From the NCBI GenBank assembly GCA_014084085.1, contig NPFB01000077.1, positions 161,740 to 208,165 on the forward strand: a stretch of 46,426 nucleotides of DNA, written 5' to 3'. The DNA is from Hondaea fermentalgiana. Taxonomy: Eukaryota > Sar > Bigyra > Thraustochytrida > Thraustochytriidae. The number at the start of each line of letters is the position of its first letter. Positions within the stretch are counted from its first letter, which is position 1. Shown here in pieces: positions 32,752-41,820 of the stretch. Position numbers and translations under genes: made by a program. The notes below the pieces were generated by a model, which searched no databases, was not told the DNA's origin, and saw only the letters and a list, made by a program, of their open reading frames with translations.

Positions 32752-33093
32752 TTATGATGATTCCTGGGTGACCTTGGGGTAATCCAGGTCAAAGTCTGTG
32801 GCGGAGAAGTTGTCGAAGAAATCCTTATCCTGGATGCGCACATTGGGGTCCAGCGACATGGGGTCATCTCCGCCCTTGCTCATGCTGGGCAAGATGTCTT
32901 CGGACGAACTACCTGGATAATTTTCCATAATAAATACGAATCGATTTTTCTCGTGAGAAGAGCGCTCGCGCAAGCATCACATGAGAACCGACTTACCGAT
33001 GCCCAGCATGGGCCGCCGCGAGCGCGGCGCCCTTCGTACGCGCTGCGTGTGACCTTTTGTCGAAGCACTTGGACCTTGCGTGCCCCTGGTCAT
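32752..33093 (-). CDS. small acidic protein, two exons, CSN9-like C-terminus
   Basis: Exon 1 is 33093-32997 and exon 2 is 32912-32752. The intron begins GTAAGTC and ends TTATCCAG. The join gives 85 residues: a basic N-terminus (residues 1-32, Arg-rich) then an acidic tail with SSSEDILPSMSKGGDDPMS and DKDFFDNFSATDFDLDYP. The DFF(D/N)xF plus acidic pattern recalls the COP9-signalosome subunit CSN9/CSNAP, which ends DFFNDFEDLF and then Asp-rich; the resemblance is short and could be chance. The gene model rests on a perfect GTAAGT donor, a frame-preserving join and an ATG in reasonable context. If exon 2 were read alone from an ATG in the intron, the first nine residues would differ. Confidence 0.55.
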
Positions 33094-33553
33094 GGTGCTC
33101 TCGGTACGGAAAGACGGCCTCCTTTCTAACTAACTCCGCTGTCTGCTGCGTCCCGTTCCTACCGTCTTTTCTCTCTCTCTTTCTCTTTCTATAACTCGCT
33201 CGCTCGCTCGCTCTCGCGCTCTCGCGCCGGCGCCTGTGTTCTAGCGCGCGTGAAAAGAGCCGCGTGTGACGTGGCGATTGACCAATTGTCTCGAGCGATC
33301 TTTTTCCTCTCTTTCGACCGTTTGAGAAACAAGCAAAAATGTAAGACCGATCGTTCAACTTCAAGGTGTTTGCAAATGCACAGAAGATCTGCCTCGAGAG
33401 ATTGAAAAGAAGCAAATGCCTGCGCAGAGCGAGCGCGTACTGATCTCGGCTTGAAGCTCGAAGTCAAGTCGGACAAAGTGAGGTAGGCCTATTCACAACA
33501 TTTGTGGTTAAAAAGATAATAAAAAAGGCGATGCCGGAGACGAGCCTGAGCGC
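33094..33553. other. intergenic region with CT- and GCTC-rich repeats
   Basis: Contains a pyrimidine-rich run at about 33166-33192 and a GCTC/CTCGCG tetranucleotide run at about 33196-33230. Probably the promoter of the small acidic protein gene (-) and the 3' region of the VOC gene (-). No gene was seen. Confidence 0.55.
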
Positions 33554-34262
33554 TTACAGCTTGCTTGGGGCGGCATCTTGCGCCGTTTTCGGAGCGTGAT
33601 TAATGTCGACGTCAGGCGTAAAAGGACGCGGGGTCTGCGCCGTGAGCTCGAGGTACTCGCCATCAGGTCCGGTGAAGTAAAAGGATTCCCATGTGGTATT
33701 TTCATCGCGGGACGCCGCGTAACCGGTCTCTGTTTCATCGGTGTGGTACAGCATGGGGCTCACAAATCCCACAGCGAGAGCGGCAATCCGTTTTCGGTAC
33801 TCGCGGAGACGATCAGCATCGACGTTCCACGCGACGTGGTTCACAGAGCCATGGGCTGTGGAGAAGTTACCCGAGGCCAAGTTGGAGAGATCGATGGTAG
33901 TCAGACCCGGCTGGCCCTTGGGCGCATTGGGAAACCAAAAGTATGCGACCGAAGCGCCGTTGCCGCCATCGAGAAAAAAGTGCTGGCCACCATCAGGAAG
34001 TGCAATGGTCTTGGTGAGCCGCAAACCCAGTCCCTCGGACCAGAACCAGATGGTGCGCGCCATGTCGGACGAAACCCAAGCCACATGCTACGACGCGCTC
34101 ACGCTAAAGGTCAGAAATATGAATGGGTCATGTGAAGGAGATCCTCGTGCAACTTACATTGATCCCGTTGACCGCGATAGCATCGCTTCGCTCCTTGCCG
34201 AAGCGCTCGCGGAGTTGTTCCACCGAGAGCGCTTTCACCTCTTCGTAGCTAAGTGGGGCCAT
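33554..34262 (-). CDS. VOC superfamily (glyoxalase/dioxygenase-fold) protein, two exons
   Basis: Exon 1 is 34262-34158 (35 codons) and exon 2 is 34087-33554. The 70-base intron starts GTAAGTTG and ends GTCGTAG, phase 0. The joined protein has 212 residues. The junction creates AVNGINHVAWVSSDM, the typical first beta strand of a VOC module with its metal-ligand His (residue 36) as the first codon of exon 2. A second module start, GSVNHVAWNVDADRL, supplies another His, and DGEYLELTAQTP supplies the Glu. Family members use a divalent metal for isomerase, lyase or ring-cleavage chemistry; the substrate cannot be predicted. The first 30 residues form a charged helix. Divergent from the coiled-coil gene. 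Confidence 0.85.
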
Positions 34263-34371
34263 CTCCACAAGGCCCGACTCTCACTCTCACTCAACGCGAT
34301 TCCGCTCGACTCGACGCTACTGCACCAGAGCAGATCGGGCCACGTGCGAGCGCGCGTGCGTGCGTGCGCGC

Positions 34372-34394
34372 GGGTGGGCGGGCGGGCGGGCGGG
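34372..34394 (+). promoter_or_regulatory. predicted G-quadruplex motif
   Basis: Six GGG runs separated by single bases (one T, then four C). This meets the usual intramolecular quadruplex pattern. It lies between two divergent genes. Formation in the cell is not shown. Confidence 0.6.
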
Positions 34395-34589
34395 CTGGTG
34401 TCTCGGGGCGGCCGTCGAGATTGCGTTCTGTATCCGCCGGCTTCGTCCGCGCTGCGGTCCCTGTCCTCGATGTGCACGCGATCTGACGAGATCTTCTGCC
34501 ACAGTGAGTAAGTCCGCCACACAAACCCTCAATAGCCGTTATGAGAATTGGGGTTGCGCAGCACCCTTGTAAGACCTGAGACGGAGCCA

Positions 34590-34636
34590 CATCGCATCCA
34601 CATCGCATCGCATCGCATCGCATCGCATCGCATCGC
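34590..34636. repeat. (CATCG)n pentanucleotide microsatellite
   Basis: About nine CATCG units with one interruption, ending about 27 bases upstream of the coiled-coil gene's ATG. Confidence 0.95.
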
Positions 34637-34663
34637 AAGGCGCGCGCGCGCGCGCAGCGGAGC

Positions 34664-35260
34664 ATGGAGGCGGAGGTAGCACGATTGCGTGAGGAACTGA
34701 GCGCGACGCGCGTTTCTGCGACGCAGGCTGCGCGTGAGAGTGCCGCGGTGGTGGAGTCCTTGCAACGACGACTCGAGGCGCAAAAGGACGACGACAAATC
34801 GCGCGCGGCGGCCGCTGAAGAGGAGACCAAGGCGAGGAGCGAGGCGGATGCAGTGCAAGAGGAGCGCCTGCGCAGCGCTAATGACCGCATGCTGGCTCTT
34901 GACCGTCGATTTCGGGAACTGTGGCGCGACATGAAGGCCGAGAATGGCCGCGTGCGCGAGGAGGCTGAGACGTATCGTGCGACCCTCGAGGAAGAACGCA
35001 AAGTGCGCGCAGCTGCAGAGGAACGAGCGCAAAAGGCGGAGCGACGCGCAATCGTGCTCATGAAAGAGAATTTAGCATTGCAAGCGCACGTGAAACAAGT
35101 ACAGGAGAAAATGTCCCTGATGCGTACCATTGCCAAGATACGCGATGAGACTGACGATGTGTCAGAAGTACTCGGCTTTGACGGCTTAGTACGGAAAATC
35201 GGTCACGTCACAGAGGAGGTGGAGCGTCAGGTGAGCTTTGCGCAGAACCCGACGCGTTGA
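34664..35260 (+). CDS. coiled-coil protein of unknown function
   Basis: 198 residues, single exon, starting MEAEVARLREEL. Nearly the whole length (about 1-160) is rich in Glu, Arg, Ala and Lys with heptad-like spacing of Leu/Ala/Val, indicating a long coiled coil. The tail (about 155-198) contains IRDETDDVSEVLGFDGLVRK and a conserved-looking VTEEVERQVSF end. No signal peptide or TM. Not recognised; structural, cytoskeletal or adaptor roles are all possible. Confidence 0.75.
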   Translation: MEAEVARLREELSATRVSATQAARESAAVVESLQRRLEAQKDDDKSRAAAAEEETKARSEADAVQEERLRSANDRMLALDRRFRELWRDMKAENGRVREEAETYRATLEEERKVRAAAEERAQKAERRAIVLMKENLALQAHVKQVQEKMSLMRTIAKIRDETDDVSEVLGFDGLVRKIGHVTEEVERQVSFAQNPTR

Positions 35261-35562
35261 ACTTTACAAAAGAGTCCGGTGTAAAACATGATTCATTCAA
35301 ATTCTGTCAGGTGGAGAAAAGGACGAAAAAAAAAGTACACAGTTTGAAAAGCTTCGTCGCACGACAATACGACCACTGCCCGACGGCCCGATGCGTCAAG
35401 GGAAAGCGCTTGCCAATACGATGCAAGACTGCAGTCACAGGACCATTCTGTTTCGAACCCCGATGAACAGTTTTTTTTGTGTGTTGTGGTCGAGCCCCAT
35501 GTGAGCCTTGCGTGGTCTTGAGGCTGCGAATGCTATAATTGCTGCCATACATTGCCGTTGTC
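35261..35562. other. convergent 3' region
   Basis: Contains an A-run at about 35326-35334 and a T-run at about 35470. No gene or classical polyadenylation hexamer was recognised. Confidence 0.6.
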
Positions 35563-37110
35563 TTACTCTTCTTCGAGGCCGTGGTCATGGTCTGCAATAC
35601 CCCCAAGTCTTGCGATTGCCCGTGCGCGCCAAGCACTAGCGCCCGGCTGGTGCGGGTTGAGAGCCAAACTTTTCTGAAGGCTTTCGGCCGAGAGATCAAA
35701 AGTTCCGCAATGAAAAGCGCAAACGCCAATATTGTACAAGGTAGCTGCATGCTCGCCAGCGAGGGCCTTCGAGGCCTGAAATGCGTCGAGCGCGGACGCG
35801 TAGCGACGAAGGCCCATGAGAACTCGACCGAGGTGAAAGGCCACGTCTTTGGTCGTTTGGGGCGACGTCCCGGCAAGAGTATATGGAGCCACAAAACATC
35901 GTGCTCGCACGGCGGCGACATCTTGGATGAGATCCTGGGCTTGACGCGGCGTGGCGAAGGGCGTTTGTCCCACGATGAAATTACGAAGCCGGAAAAAAAC
36001 ATGCGGGTCGTGATTGGCAAGTCGTAAAATGGCGAGCAGGGCCGACAGTTCGGTATCGCCATTGGCGCAGTTGCGTGCAACAGAGCGCTCGAGCGCGATG
36101 TAGGCGTCGACGTCGAGGCGCGGGGCAGAATCAAGCCACTGCACGGCAAGCTGCGCGGTGAGTGGACGACAGCCTGGGCGAGAGGATATTGCGATGCAGG
36201 TGGACACAGTCGTGGCGCAGTGCGGAGTCGTGAAGACTGCACCATGCCAGCGGCTCTGCGCGATACGGTGCAGAGCATGGAAATTGAGGCCTGGCGCTGG
36301 CGCGCGCCTGCCGCGTTGTTGGTCAAGATTGACGACACCACGATCGCAGATGATGCCTACTATTTTGTCGGTACAAACCTCGCGAAGTCGACCGAGTGTG
36401 GCGATTGCGGCGACTGGCACCGAAAAGGCAGCATTTTGCGCAAAGAATTCTGCACCGTAGTCGTCGAGGAGCCACTGGAGGTCGTCGCGACCCCCCGGAT
36501 TGGAACCAGGCAGAAGAGATGCACCAGGAGCAATTTCACAAAAGCGCCATGCGCCTTCGATGTCGACATCCCGTGCCCCGAGCTGGAGGTCGCCATCCGT
36601 GACGCGGAAAGCATTCGTTCGAAGAGCACTAGCTGCGTGAACGAGGATGGGCATGATAGGGCCGCGCCAAGGTCTGTGTCCATTGACGCGGCGTTTGCAT
36701 CGCTCGAGGACAATGTTGACGTCGCGGTCGGCGCAAAGGGCGTCAAAGTCCACCTCCGAGAAGTCGACGAGACCCTGACGCGCGAGCGCTTGTAGAGCTG
36801 CGTGGTCCTGGAGAGCCTGCAGAGCGCGACGCGTCGTTGCGCCAAGGACGTAAAGAAAGGGTGGACTGGCAGGGTCGGGCCAGAGGCTGCGCAGACGCAG
36901 GAGCTCGGTGACGACGAGGAAAGAGAGACGGCCTCGGTGAACGTCGGCGACTTCTAGCACAAGAACCGGTCCCAGCGCGTCCCCCGCTGCAGCTGCGTCT
37001 GCGCCGTCCTCGGCCGCGGCGAGCACGAGGCGCGCGATCTGTGCAGCCACAAGAGCTAGACACGCGGCCGCCACGCCCTCGCGCGGCGCGGGGCATGGCG
37101 CGCCGTCCAT
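35563..37110 (-). CDS. SAM-methyltransferase-like protein with C-terminal TPR
   Basis: 515 residues from ATG 37110; an upstream in-frame extension has Lys-rich, unlikely sequence and no clear start. The N-terminal 300 residues resemble a class of proteins, common in bacteria, that pair a MidA/NDUFAF7-like methyltransferase fold with TPRs: ALGPVLVLEVADVHRGRLSF at the position of the SAM-binding strand, PILVHAASALRTNAFRV where relatives have an ANYxFDxxxxDAF block, KIVGIICDRG and LNFHALHRIAQ (about residue 274). The glycine-rich SAM loop is poorly kept, so activity is uncertain. TPR-type helices occur at about 422-500 (AFHLGRVLMGLRRYASALDA, TLYNIGVCAFHCGTFDLSAE). It ends in an acidic GLEEE tail. 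Possible bacterial origin is inferred from architecture only. Confidence 0.65.
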   Translation of the reverse strand: MDGAPCPAPREGVAAACLALVAAQIARLVLAAAEDGADAAAAGDALGPVLVLEVADVHRGRLSFLVVTELLRLRSLWPDPASPPFLYVLGATTRRALQALQDHAALQALARQGLVDFSEVDFDALCADRDVNIVLERCKRRVNGHRPWRGPIMPILVHAASALRTNAFRVTDGDLQLGARDVDIEGAWRFCEIAPGASLLPGSNPGGRDDLQWLLDDYGAEFFAQNAAFSVPVAAIATLGRLREVCTDKIVGIICDRGVVNLDQQRGRRAPAPGLNFHALHRIAQSRWHGAVFTTPHCATTVSTCIAISSRPGCRPLTAQLAVQWLDSAPRLDVDAYIALERSVARNCANGDTELSALLAILRLANHDPHVFFRLRNFIVGQTPFATPRQAQDLIQDVAAVRARCFVAPYTLAGTSPQTTKDVAFHLGRVLMGLRRYASALDAFQASKALAGEHAATLYNIGVCAFHCGTFDLSAESLQKSLALNPHQPGASAWRARAIARLGGIADHDHGLEEE

Positions 37111-37519
37111 CTTCTTTTTCTTGAAGTATTGAAGGACGACCAAAAGGTCTCGTGCACGAATTGATTGAATGTCCGTGACGAGTTTTTTCTTTTTTGGCCC
37201 ACTACACAAGCGCAGAGAAGAGCAGAGTCCAAGAGCAGAGTCGCTTGGTTGACGATGGGGACGATTCATTCGGCATTCACTGTCTCGTGGCCAGATTCTG
37301 TTGACAAGAAGTTTTCGGTGAGAAGAGCGGAAACTTTCTGATACATTGTAAACAAACGTTGCAGACAATCAATCACTCACTGGAGACACTGATGCTTTGG
37401 ACGACTTGCGCAGAATACGCCTAGCTAGGCCAGGACCACCAAGCGAGTTAAGTGGGTTGTAATTTGAAGATGAAACAAAAAAGAGGTAGAATACGTTTTT
37501 GGGTTTGTTTTTTTGGAGC
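37111..37519. other. intergenic region upstream of methyltransferase-like gene
   Basis: Lies between two minus-strand genes. Contains AGCAGAGTC-type repeats at about 37212-37246, including a copy of GAGCAGAGTCGCTT at 37233. No gene was recognised. Confidence 0.5.
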
Positions 37520-39118
37520 CTAGGTAGAAAAGAGAATGCCATATCCGACGCGATTGGGCACGACCATTTCGACAGAGCCAGATGGATAGGTGCCGTCATA
37601 AGCACCTCCGTAGGCCTCTGCGCCCCATTGAGCAATGCCGCTCTTGAGTACAGCCAGAAAGGACCAGTCGTTGGAGTAAATTTCCTGGACATTCCGGTAA
37701 AGAAGAGCCTGTTCCGAGAGCTCTCGAAGCTCGGCCACGGTGACCGTGGTGTTCCGCTGATAGAGAGTCTGACTCGTCGCTGCGATCACCTCGTTTTCTC
37801 CATCGCAGTTCGTCTTTCTGTACAAGGTACAGCGCTGGGTCACGTCGTTTGTGTCCCAGTTAAAGCTAAAGTATCGGCAATTGTAACCCCGGGCGCAGCG
37901 ACGAGCGCACGTCTGAAGAGTGTTGTCGGCAGTCTGGCCAATGTTGTTTTTGCATCGAGAATTTGACTCCTCGTTAAAGTACTGAAGAAAAGTTCCTTCG
38001 ACAGATTCGATGGAGCCACCATACTGCTCATTGCCCCACGTCAAGACAGCGCCGTCACTTTTCAAGGCCGCAAATGCAAAGGCCGTGCTGTAAATGGCCT
38101 CGACCCCGGTATCTACACCCTTGAGGTAGGAGTCACCGCCGTAGAGCGGGTCTCCCCAGGTCTTGATGCTGCCGTCGGCCTTGAGTGCGGCAAAGGCGAA
38201 TCGGTTTGAGGTAATGGAGGTGACGCCAGCGCGAACAACGTCGGCAACGGAGCGAAGGTTGCCTCCCGAAACGCTGTCGCCCCAGGCGACCGCGGTACCA
38301 CTATCGGTAATTGCTGCAAAGGCATCAAAGGTGCTGGAGATGGAGACAACGTCGACGAGCTCGGACTGGACCCCAGAGCTGTCGCCGCCGCGGGCCGAGT
38401 TACCCCATGTGACCACGGATCCGTCGTCCTTGATGGCCGCAAAGGCGCCGCCCTCGGCTGCAACGATGGACGTCACGCCGCTGGTCAGATCTGATGCCAC
38501 GTTGCTGGAGTCGCCACCCCAGTCTTCGTGTCCCCAGGTGACAACGGAGCCATCAGCACGGAGAACGGCAAATGCGCGGCGCGTCGATACAACGTCTGTG
38601 ACCTCTTGCGACATGTCGAGGTCGTCGGGGATGCTGGCTCCAAAGTAGTCGTCACCCCAGGCGACGAGGCCTCCGCCGGACTTGACGGCGACAAATACCC
38701 AGTCGTTGTTGTAGACGGCCTCAACATCGACGAGATCGTCAGCAACGGCGCTCGAATCGCCGCCGCTCCAAGAGTACGTGGACGGCCAGGTGACGACGGA
38801 GCCGTCGTCTTTGATGGCGCAAAAGGCCATGCGATTGCCCACGAGGTCCGTGACGCCGCTGGTGATCTGTGACCGGACGGAGGAGACGGAGCCGCCGGCA
38901 TCGCTGTCGCCGCGGGCCGTCACGGCACCAGCGTCGGTGAGCATGGCAAAGGCGCCGTCCGTGGCGACGAGCTTGGTCACGTCCTCATAGTAAGTCGGCG
39001 TTGTTGGGTCGCTGAGCTCGCCGCCAAAGGTCACGAGCTGTACAAAGTCCGCTTCTGCGACGCGAGCGAGGGACGCGATGCTCACGAGCACCGCGAGCGC
39101 CGCGCAGCGGGCCGACAT
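37520..39118 (-). CDS. secreted RCC1-like repeat protein with Cys-rich PAN-like insert
   Basis: 532 residues from ATG 39118, which gives a clean signal peptide (SARCAALAVLVSIASLARVA). Nine repeats of about 46 residues follow the pattern AFAAIKDDGSVVTWG-xxxx-GGDSS, as in RCC1/BLIP-II-type beta propellers; eight precede and one follows a Cys-rich insert. The insert (about 388-438) has Cys spaced as in PAN/apple domains: CKNNIG, then CARRCARGYNCRYFSFNWD, then CTLYRKTNCDG. PAN domains bind glycans or proteins, so an extracellular or surface adhesive role is likely. No TM anchor or catalytic motif was seen. Such DGSVVTWG proteins are expanded in several protist groups but have no assigned function to my knowledge. 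Confidence 0.85.
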   Translation of the reverse strand: MSARCAALAVLVSIASLARVAEADFVQLVTFGGELSDPTTPTYYEDVTKLVATDGAFAMLTDAGAVTARGDSDAGGSVSSVRSQITSGVTDLVGNRMAFCAIKDDGSVVTWPSTYSWSGGDSSAVADDLVDVEAVYNNDWVFVAVKSGGGLVAWGDDYFGASIPDDLDMSQEVTDVVSTRRAFAVLRADGSVVTWGHEDWGGDSSNVASDLTSGVTSIVAAEGGAFAAIKDDGSVVTWGNSARGGDSSGVQSELVDVVSISSTFDAFAAITDSGTAVAWGDSVSGGNLRSVADVVRAGVTSITSNRFAFAALKADGSIKTWGDPLYGGDSYLKGVDTGVEAIYSTAFAFAALKSDGAVLTWGNEQYGGSIESVEGTFLQYFNEESNSRCKNNIGQTADNTLQTCARRCARGYNCRYFSFNWDTNDVTQRCTLYRKTNCDGENEVIAATSQTLYQRNTTVTVAELRELSEQALLYRNVQEIYSNDWSFLAVLKSGIAQWGAEAYGGAYDGTYPSGSVEMVVPNRVGYGILFST

Positions 39119-39515
39119 CCTCTCTCGAGCGATACGCACGCACGCACGGACGGAGGACACGCGCCCTCTTCGGCTCGCCTGGGCTCGACTTGACTCGCCT
39201 CGGTTCGCCTCGCGAGCTCGGGATCCTCCTGCCTGATGCCGCGCGCCGATGCAAGCTGGTCGGACCCCAGCAGCAGCGTCGCGCCGCTCCGCTCCGCTCC
39301 AGCCGCGTCGGGCGAGGCCGCGCCGAGCTGCTGCCGCCGCCGCCGCCGCCGCTCGCTCTTCTGCTGCCGCCGGCCAATCCAGTTTTGGGGGTCACGCACG
39401 GCGCACCAGAGAGGACCTCCATCGCGCCCCTTTCGAAAGACAGCCACGAGGCCAGCCAGAGAAGAGAAAGCAAGGCGGGAAACAAAGAAGAACAGCCAGC
39501 AAAAGAAAGAACTTG

Positions 39516-39571
39516 AAAGAAAGAAAGAAAGAAAGCTTGAAAGAAAGCAAGAAAGAAAGAAAGAAAGAAAG
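39516..39571 (+). repeat. (GAAA)n tetranucleotide microsatellite
   Basis: About 13 GAAA/GAAAG units with two interruptions (GCTT and GCAA). Confidence 0.95.
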
Positions 39572-39851
39572 AATGGGCAACCAGGCAAGTGGAACGAAGC
39601 GCGGCCGCAAGGGCGCGGGCGCGCTTTGTCCACTTGCGCCGCGCCGATAGCCGACTTGCAGCGGGCGCCCGCAAGAGCAGCTCGGCACACCATCATGGAC
39701 GGACGCATCATGGAGGCACGTGCGCGAAGCGACCGACTCCACGCTGCCGCCAGGGCCGCGCCGGAGAGGCCCGCGGCGAGGAGCGGCGCGCCGCCCGCCG
39801 CTGCAGCTGCACGCGGGGCGCGCGAGGCGAGCGCCGAGCTGAGTCGGGCCG

Positions 39852-39892
39852 AGCCGAGCTCAGCTCAGCTCAACTCAGCTCAGCTGAGCTGA
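39852..39892. repeat. (GAGCT/CAGCT)n array ending in an 18-bp palindrome
   Basis: Five-base units run into TCAGCTCAGCTGAGCTGA (39875-39892), which equals its own reverse complement and could form a hairpin. Confidence 0.9.
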
Positions 39893-40632
39893 TCCGAACC
39901 GGGCCGCGTCGCGCGACGCAGAGCGACGGAGAGAGGGACTCGGAGGACGGCCGCCATCACGCGCCGCAGATTACGAAAGATGGAGGATAGGGAGAGGATA
40001 TCCTGGGAGAGAGGGTGGGAGCCGACCGTCCGGGACGTGTGCGATGTCCCCCACCCTCCGTTAGATTAGCAGTAGGCCGGGGGGCAGTCTAGCATGTGCG
40101 TGCACGTCTGCGAACAAGAATGGACGGACGCGAAGGTGTGTGCTGCATGGTGACCACTGTTGGCTCTTCTTCAACGGATAGAGTCCTCATTCGTAGGGGT
40201 GGGGGAAAGGGCTGGGAGAGAGGGCCGCGGCGGGGAGGAGGCAAGAAAGACTTAGCTTGGAGGGAGGCTCTTGATCACATTTTCCGGCAAGGATCGCATC
40301 GAAAGGTCCGTTCGAAGGCTTGCCTGCAGTGCATGTCGAGCGCTTCTTTGGCTGCGCGGTCGACAGCCACCTAGAAAAGCCCTTTACCGCAGCTAGGCCT
40401 ACGAACTCCACCCGTCAGGATATGTCCTAGATTTGTATGATCAAACGTTACAAAAGGTGACGAAGCGGTTGGTCACTTCGAGCTCTCTCTTGCAGGCAGC
40501 TCAGCTCACTTCTTACGAGCATATCCGTGTGTCCGTTTCGTGGCAATTCATGGCACATCAGAACAACGCTGCTTCGGGAGATGAGGGGTTCCAACGTTGC
40601 TCTCGGCCCAGACAACAAAGCTTTATTGAGAT

Positions 40633-41820
40633 ATGCGGAGGGGGTTGACGCGCTACGAGGCCGTGGCGTGCGACCCCAGCACGGCCTACGCTTGCCTTGG
40701 CCCCGGGGAGTGCGTCCCGAGCGGGTATTGCCAATGTGACAGCAATTGGGCTGTGGCAGGCGCCCAGCTCGCAGAAGGCCGACCAGCATGCAATGTAAAT
40801 GAAAGCTTCATCTTGGCAGTACGTGGCTGCTACGTGATCTTGGCCATCATCGCCTTTCTCCTCTTTGTGTTTAGTTTTCAGGAGGCGTTGCGCAAACGCA
40901 AAGGCGGGGGATTGCTAGCCTTGCTTACCAAGTCGCTGCCCATTCTCACGATGCACGGGCTGTCGGCAACTATTATCACACTCTGGTTTAGTCGAGACGA
41001 CGAGGGCCACCTTCACAATTACATGGTTCACAAGCCGGTCACGGCGATTTCAGACTGGGGTCTGGCGCTGGCGCTTGTGAGCGAGACCGTCTTTTTGACG
41101 TCATTTCGTCGCCGCGTGCTCATCATAGTGAGTGCTCAGGGCATCACGCGAGCGAGCGTCCCGGGTAGGGCGCTTGGTTCGCAGCGAGGGCTGATCGTAA
41201 CCGCCTCGTGTATTATGGGCGTCTTCTCGATGCCGCTCATCGGACTCAGTTTGGGGAATCAGCGTGTCATTCGAGCTGGATTTTGTTGCATGGCAATCGT
41301 GGACACTTACCTTGCAAGCTCGACGGTGCGCATCATGTCGCACCTTGCCATCCATTTGCGCTCGGCCGTGAGCTCGGCTCCATCAGGCGCAAGGTCAACG
41401 CAAAAGCTACGACAAATGCTCTGGCGATGTTATCTACTCCGCGCTGTGGACGGCTGTGTGCAATTTTTTACGACCTTGTGCCATCTTTCGCTGGGCCTCT
41501 TTTTCGAGACCCTGTTTCCCTTTTCGGAATATATTGCGGTCACGGTGCTCACCTTGGGCCTCGTGGACGCCATCGTGCACAGCGCGCTCAGCGTGCTGCG
41601 CAAGAAGAACAAGCAGCGGCGGCTCTCCAGCGGCGCGGCCTCGAAGCGCCGTCGTGTCACGCCCTCCGCGACCGCGGCCTCGGGGCTCTCCACCGTCGCC
41701 GCCTCGGCCTCGGGCGCGGCGCTGGACCTCGCCTGCGACGCCCCCGGGGACTCCCCGCCTGCGTCCCGGAGCGCCCTGCACGATGGTTGCGCAAGCGTCG
41801 CAAACGTGGCCCCGAGCTGA
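40633..41820 (+). CDS. seven-TM protein with N-terminal Cys-rich ectodomain
   Basis: 395 residues. An N-terminal segment (13-53) has six Cys in EGF-like spacing (C13, C21, C27, C33, C35, C53), including CVPSGYCQCDSNW. Seven hydrophobic helices follow at about 61-83, 102-119, 139-158, 186-207, 214-232, 272-294 and 298-322, then a basic Ser/Ala-rich cytoplasmic tail of about 70 residues. Topology fits a receptor-like protein with outside N-terminus, but no known GPCR family motif (DRY, NPxxY) was found. There is no signal peptide; a stop lies two codons upstream of the ATG and an acceptor-like TTGAG at 40630 is adjacent, so a first exon with a signal peptide may be missing. Confidence 0.72.
   Translation: MRRGLTRYEAVACDPSTAYACLGPGECVPSGYCQCDSNWAVAGAQLAEGRPACNVNESFILAVRGCYVILAIIAFLLFVFSFQEALRKRKGGGLLALLTKSLPILTMHGLSATIITLWFSRDDEGHLHNYMVHKPVTAISDWGLALALVSETVFLTSFRRRVLIIVSAQGITRASVPGRALGSQRGLIVTASCIMGVFSMPLIGLSLGNQRVIRAGFCCMAIVDTYLASSTVRIMSHLAIHLRSAVSSAPSGARSTQKLRQMLWRCYLLRAVDGCVQFFTTLCHLSLGLFFETLFPFSEYIAVTVLTLGLVDAIVHSALSVLRKKNKQRRLSSGAASKRRRVTPSATAASGLSTVAASASGAALDLACDAPGDSPPASRSALHDGCASVANVAPS

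Larger units (their letters stand above)
34263..34663. promoter_or_regulatory. divergent promoter region, VOC gene (-) and coiled-coil gene (+)
   Basis: Contains a six-run G-tract (34372-34394), alternating CG/TG runs, a (CATCG)n array and a short (CG)n run just before the coiled-coil start. No gene was seen. Confidence 0.5.
39119..40632. other. 1.5-kb intergenic region with repeats and palindrome
   Basis: Separates the divergent secreted RCC1-like gene and the 7-TM gene. It contains GAAA-type microsatellite (about 39516-39571), GAGCT/CAGCT repeats with an 18-bp palindrome (39875-39892) and very GC-rich stretches. Long + strand frames here are repeat-driven. The upstream exon of the 7-TM gene, if any, would lie in 40.1-40.6 kb. 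Confidence 0.5.

Noticed and set aside
39236..39990. Overlapping + strand frames of 130-218 codons
   Set aside because: Composition is dictated by GC-rich sequence and GAAA/GAGCT repeats. No conserved pattern.
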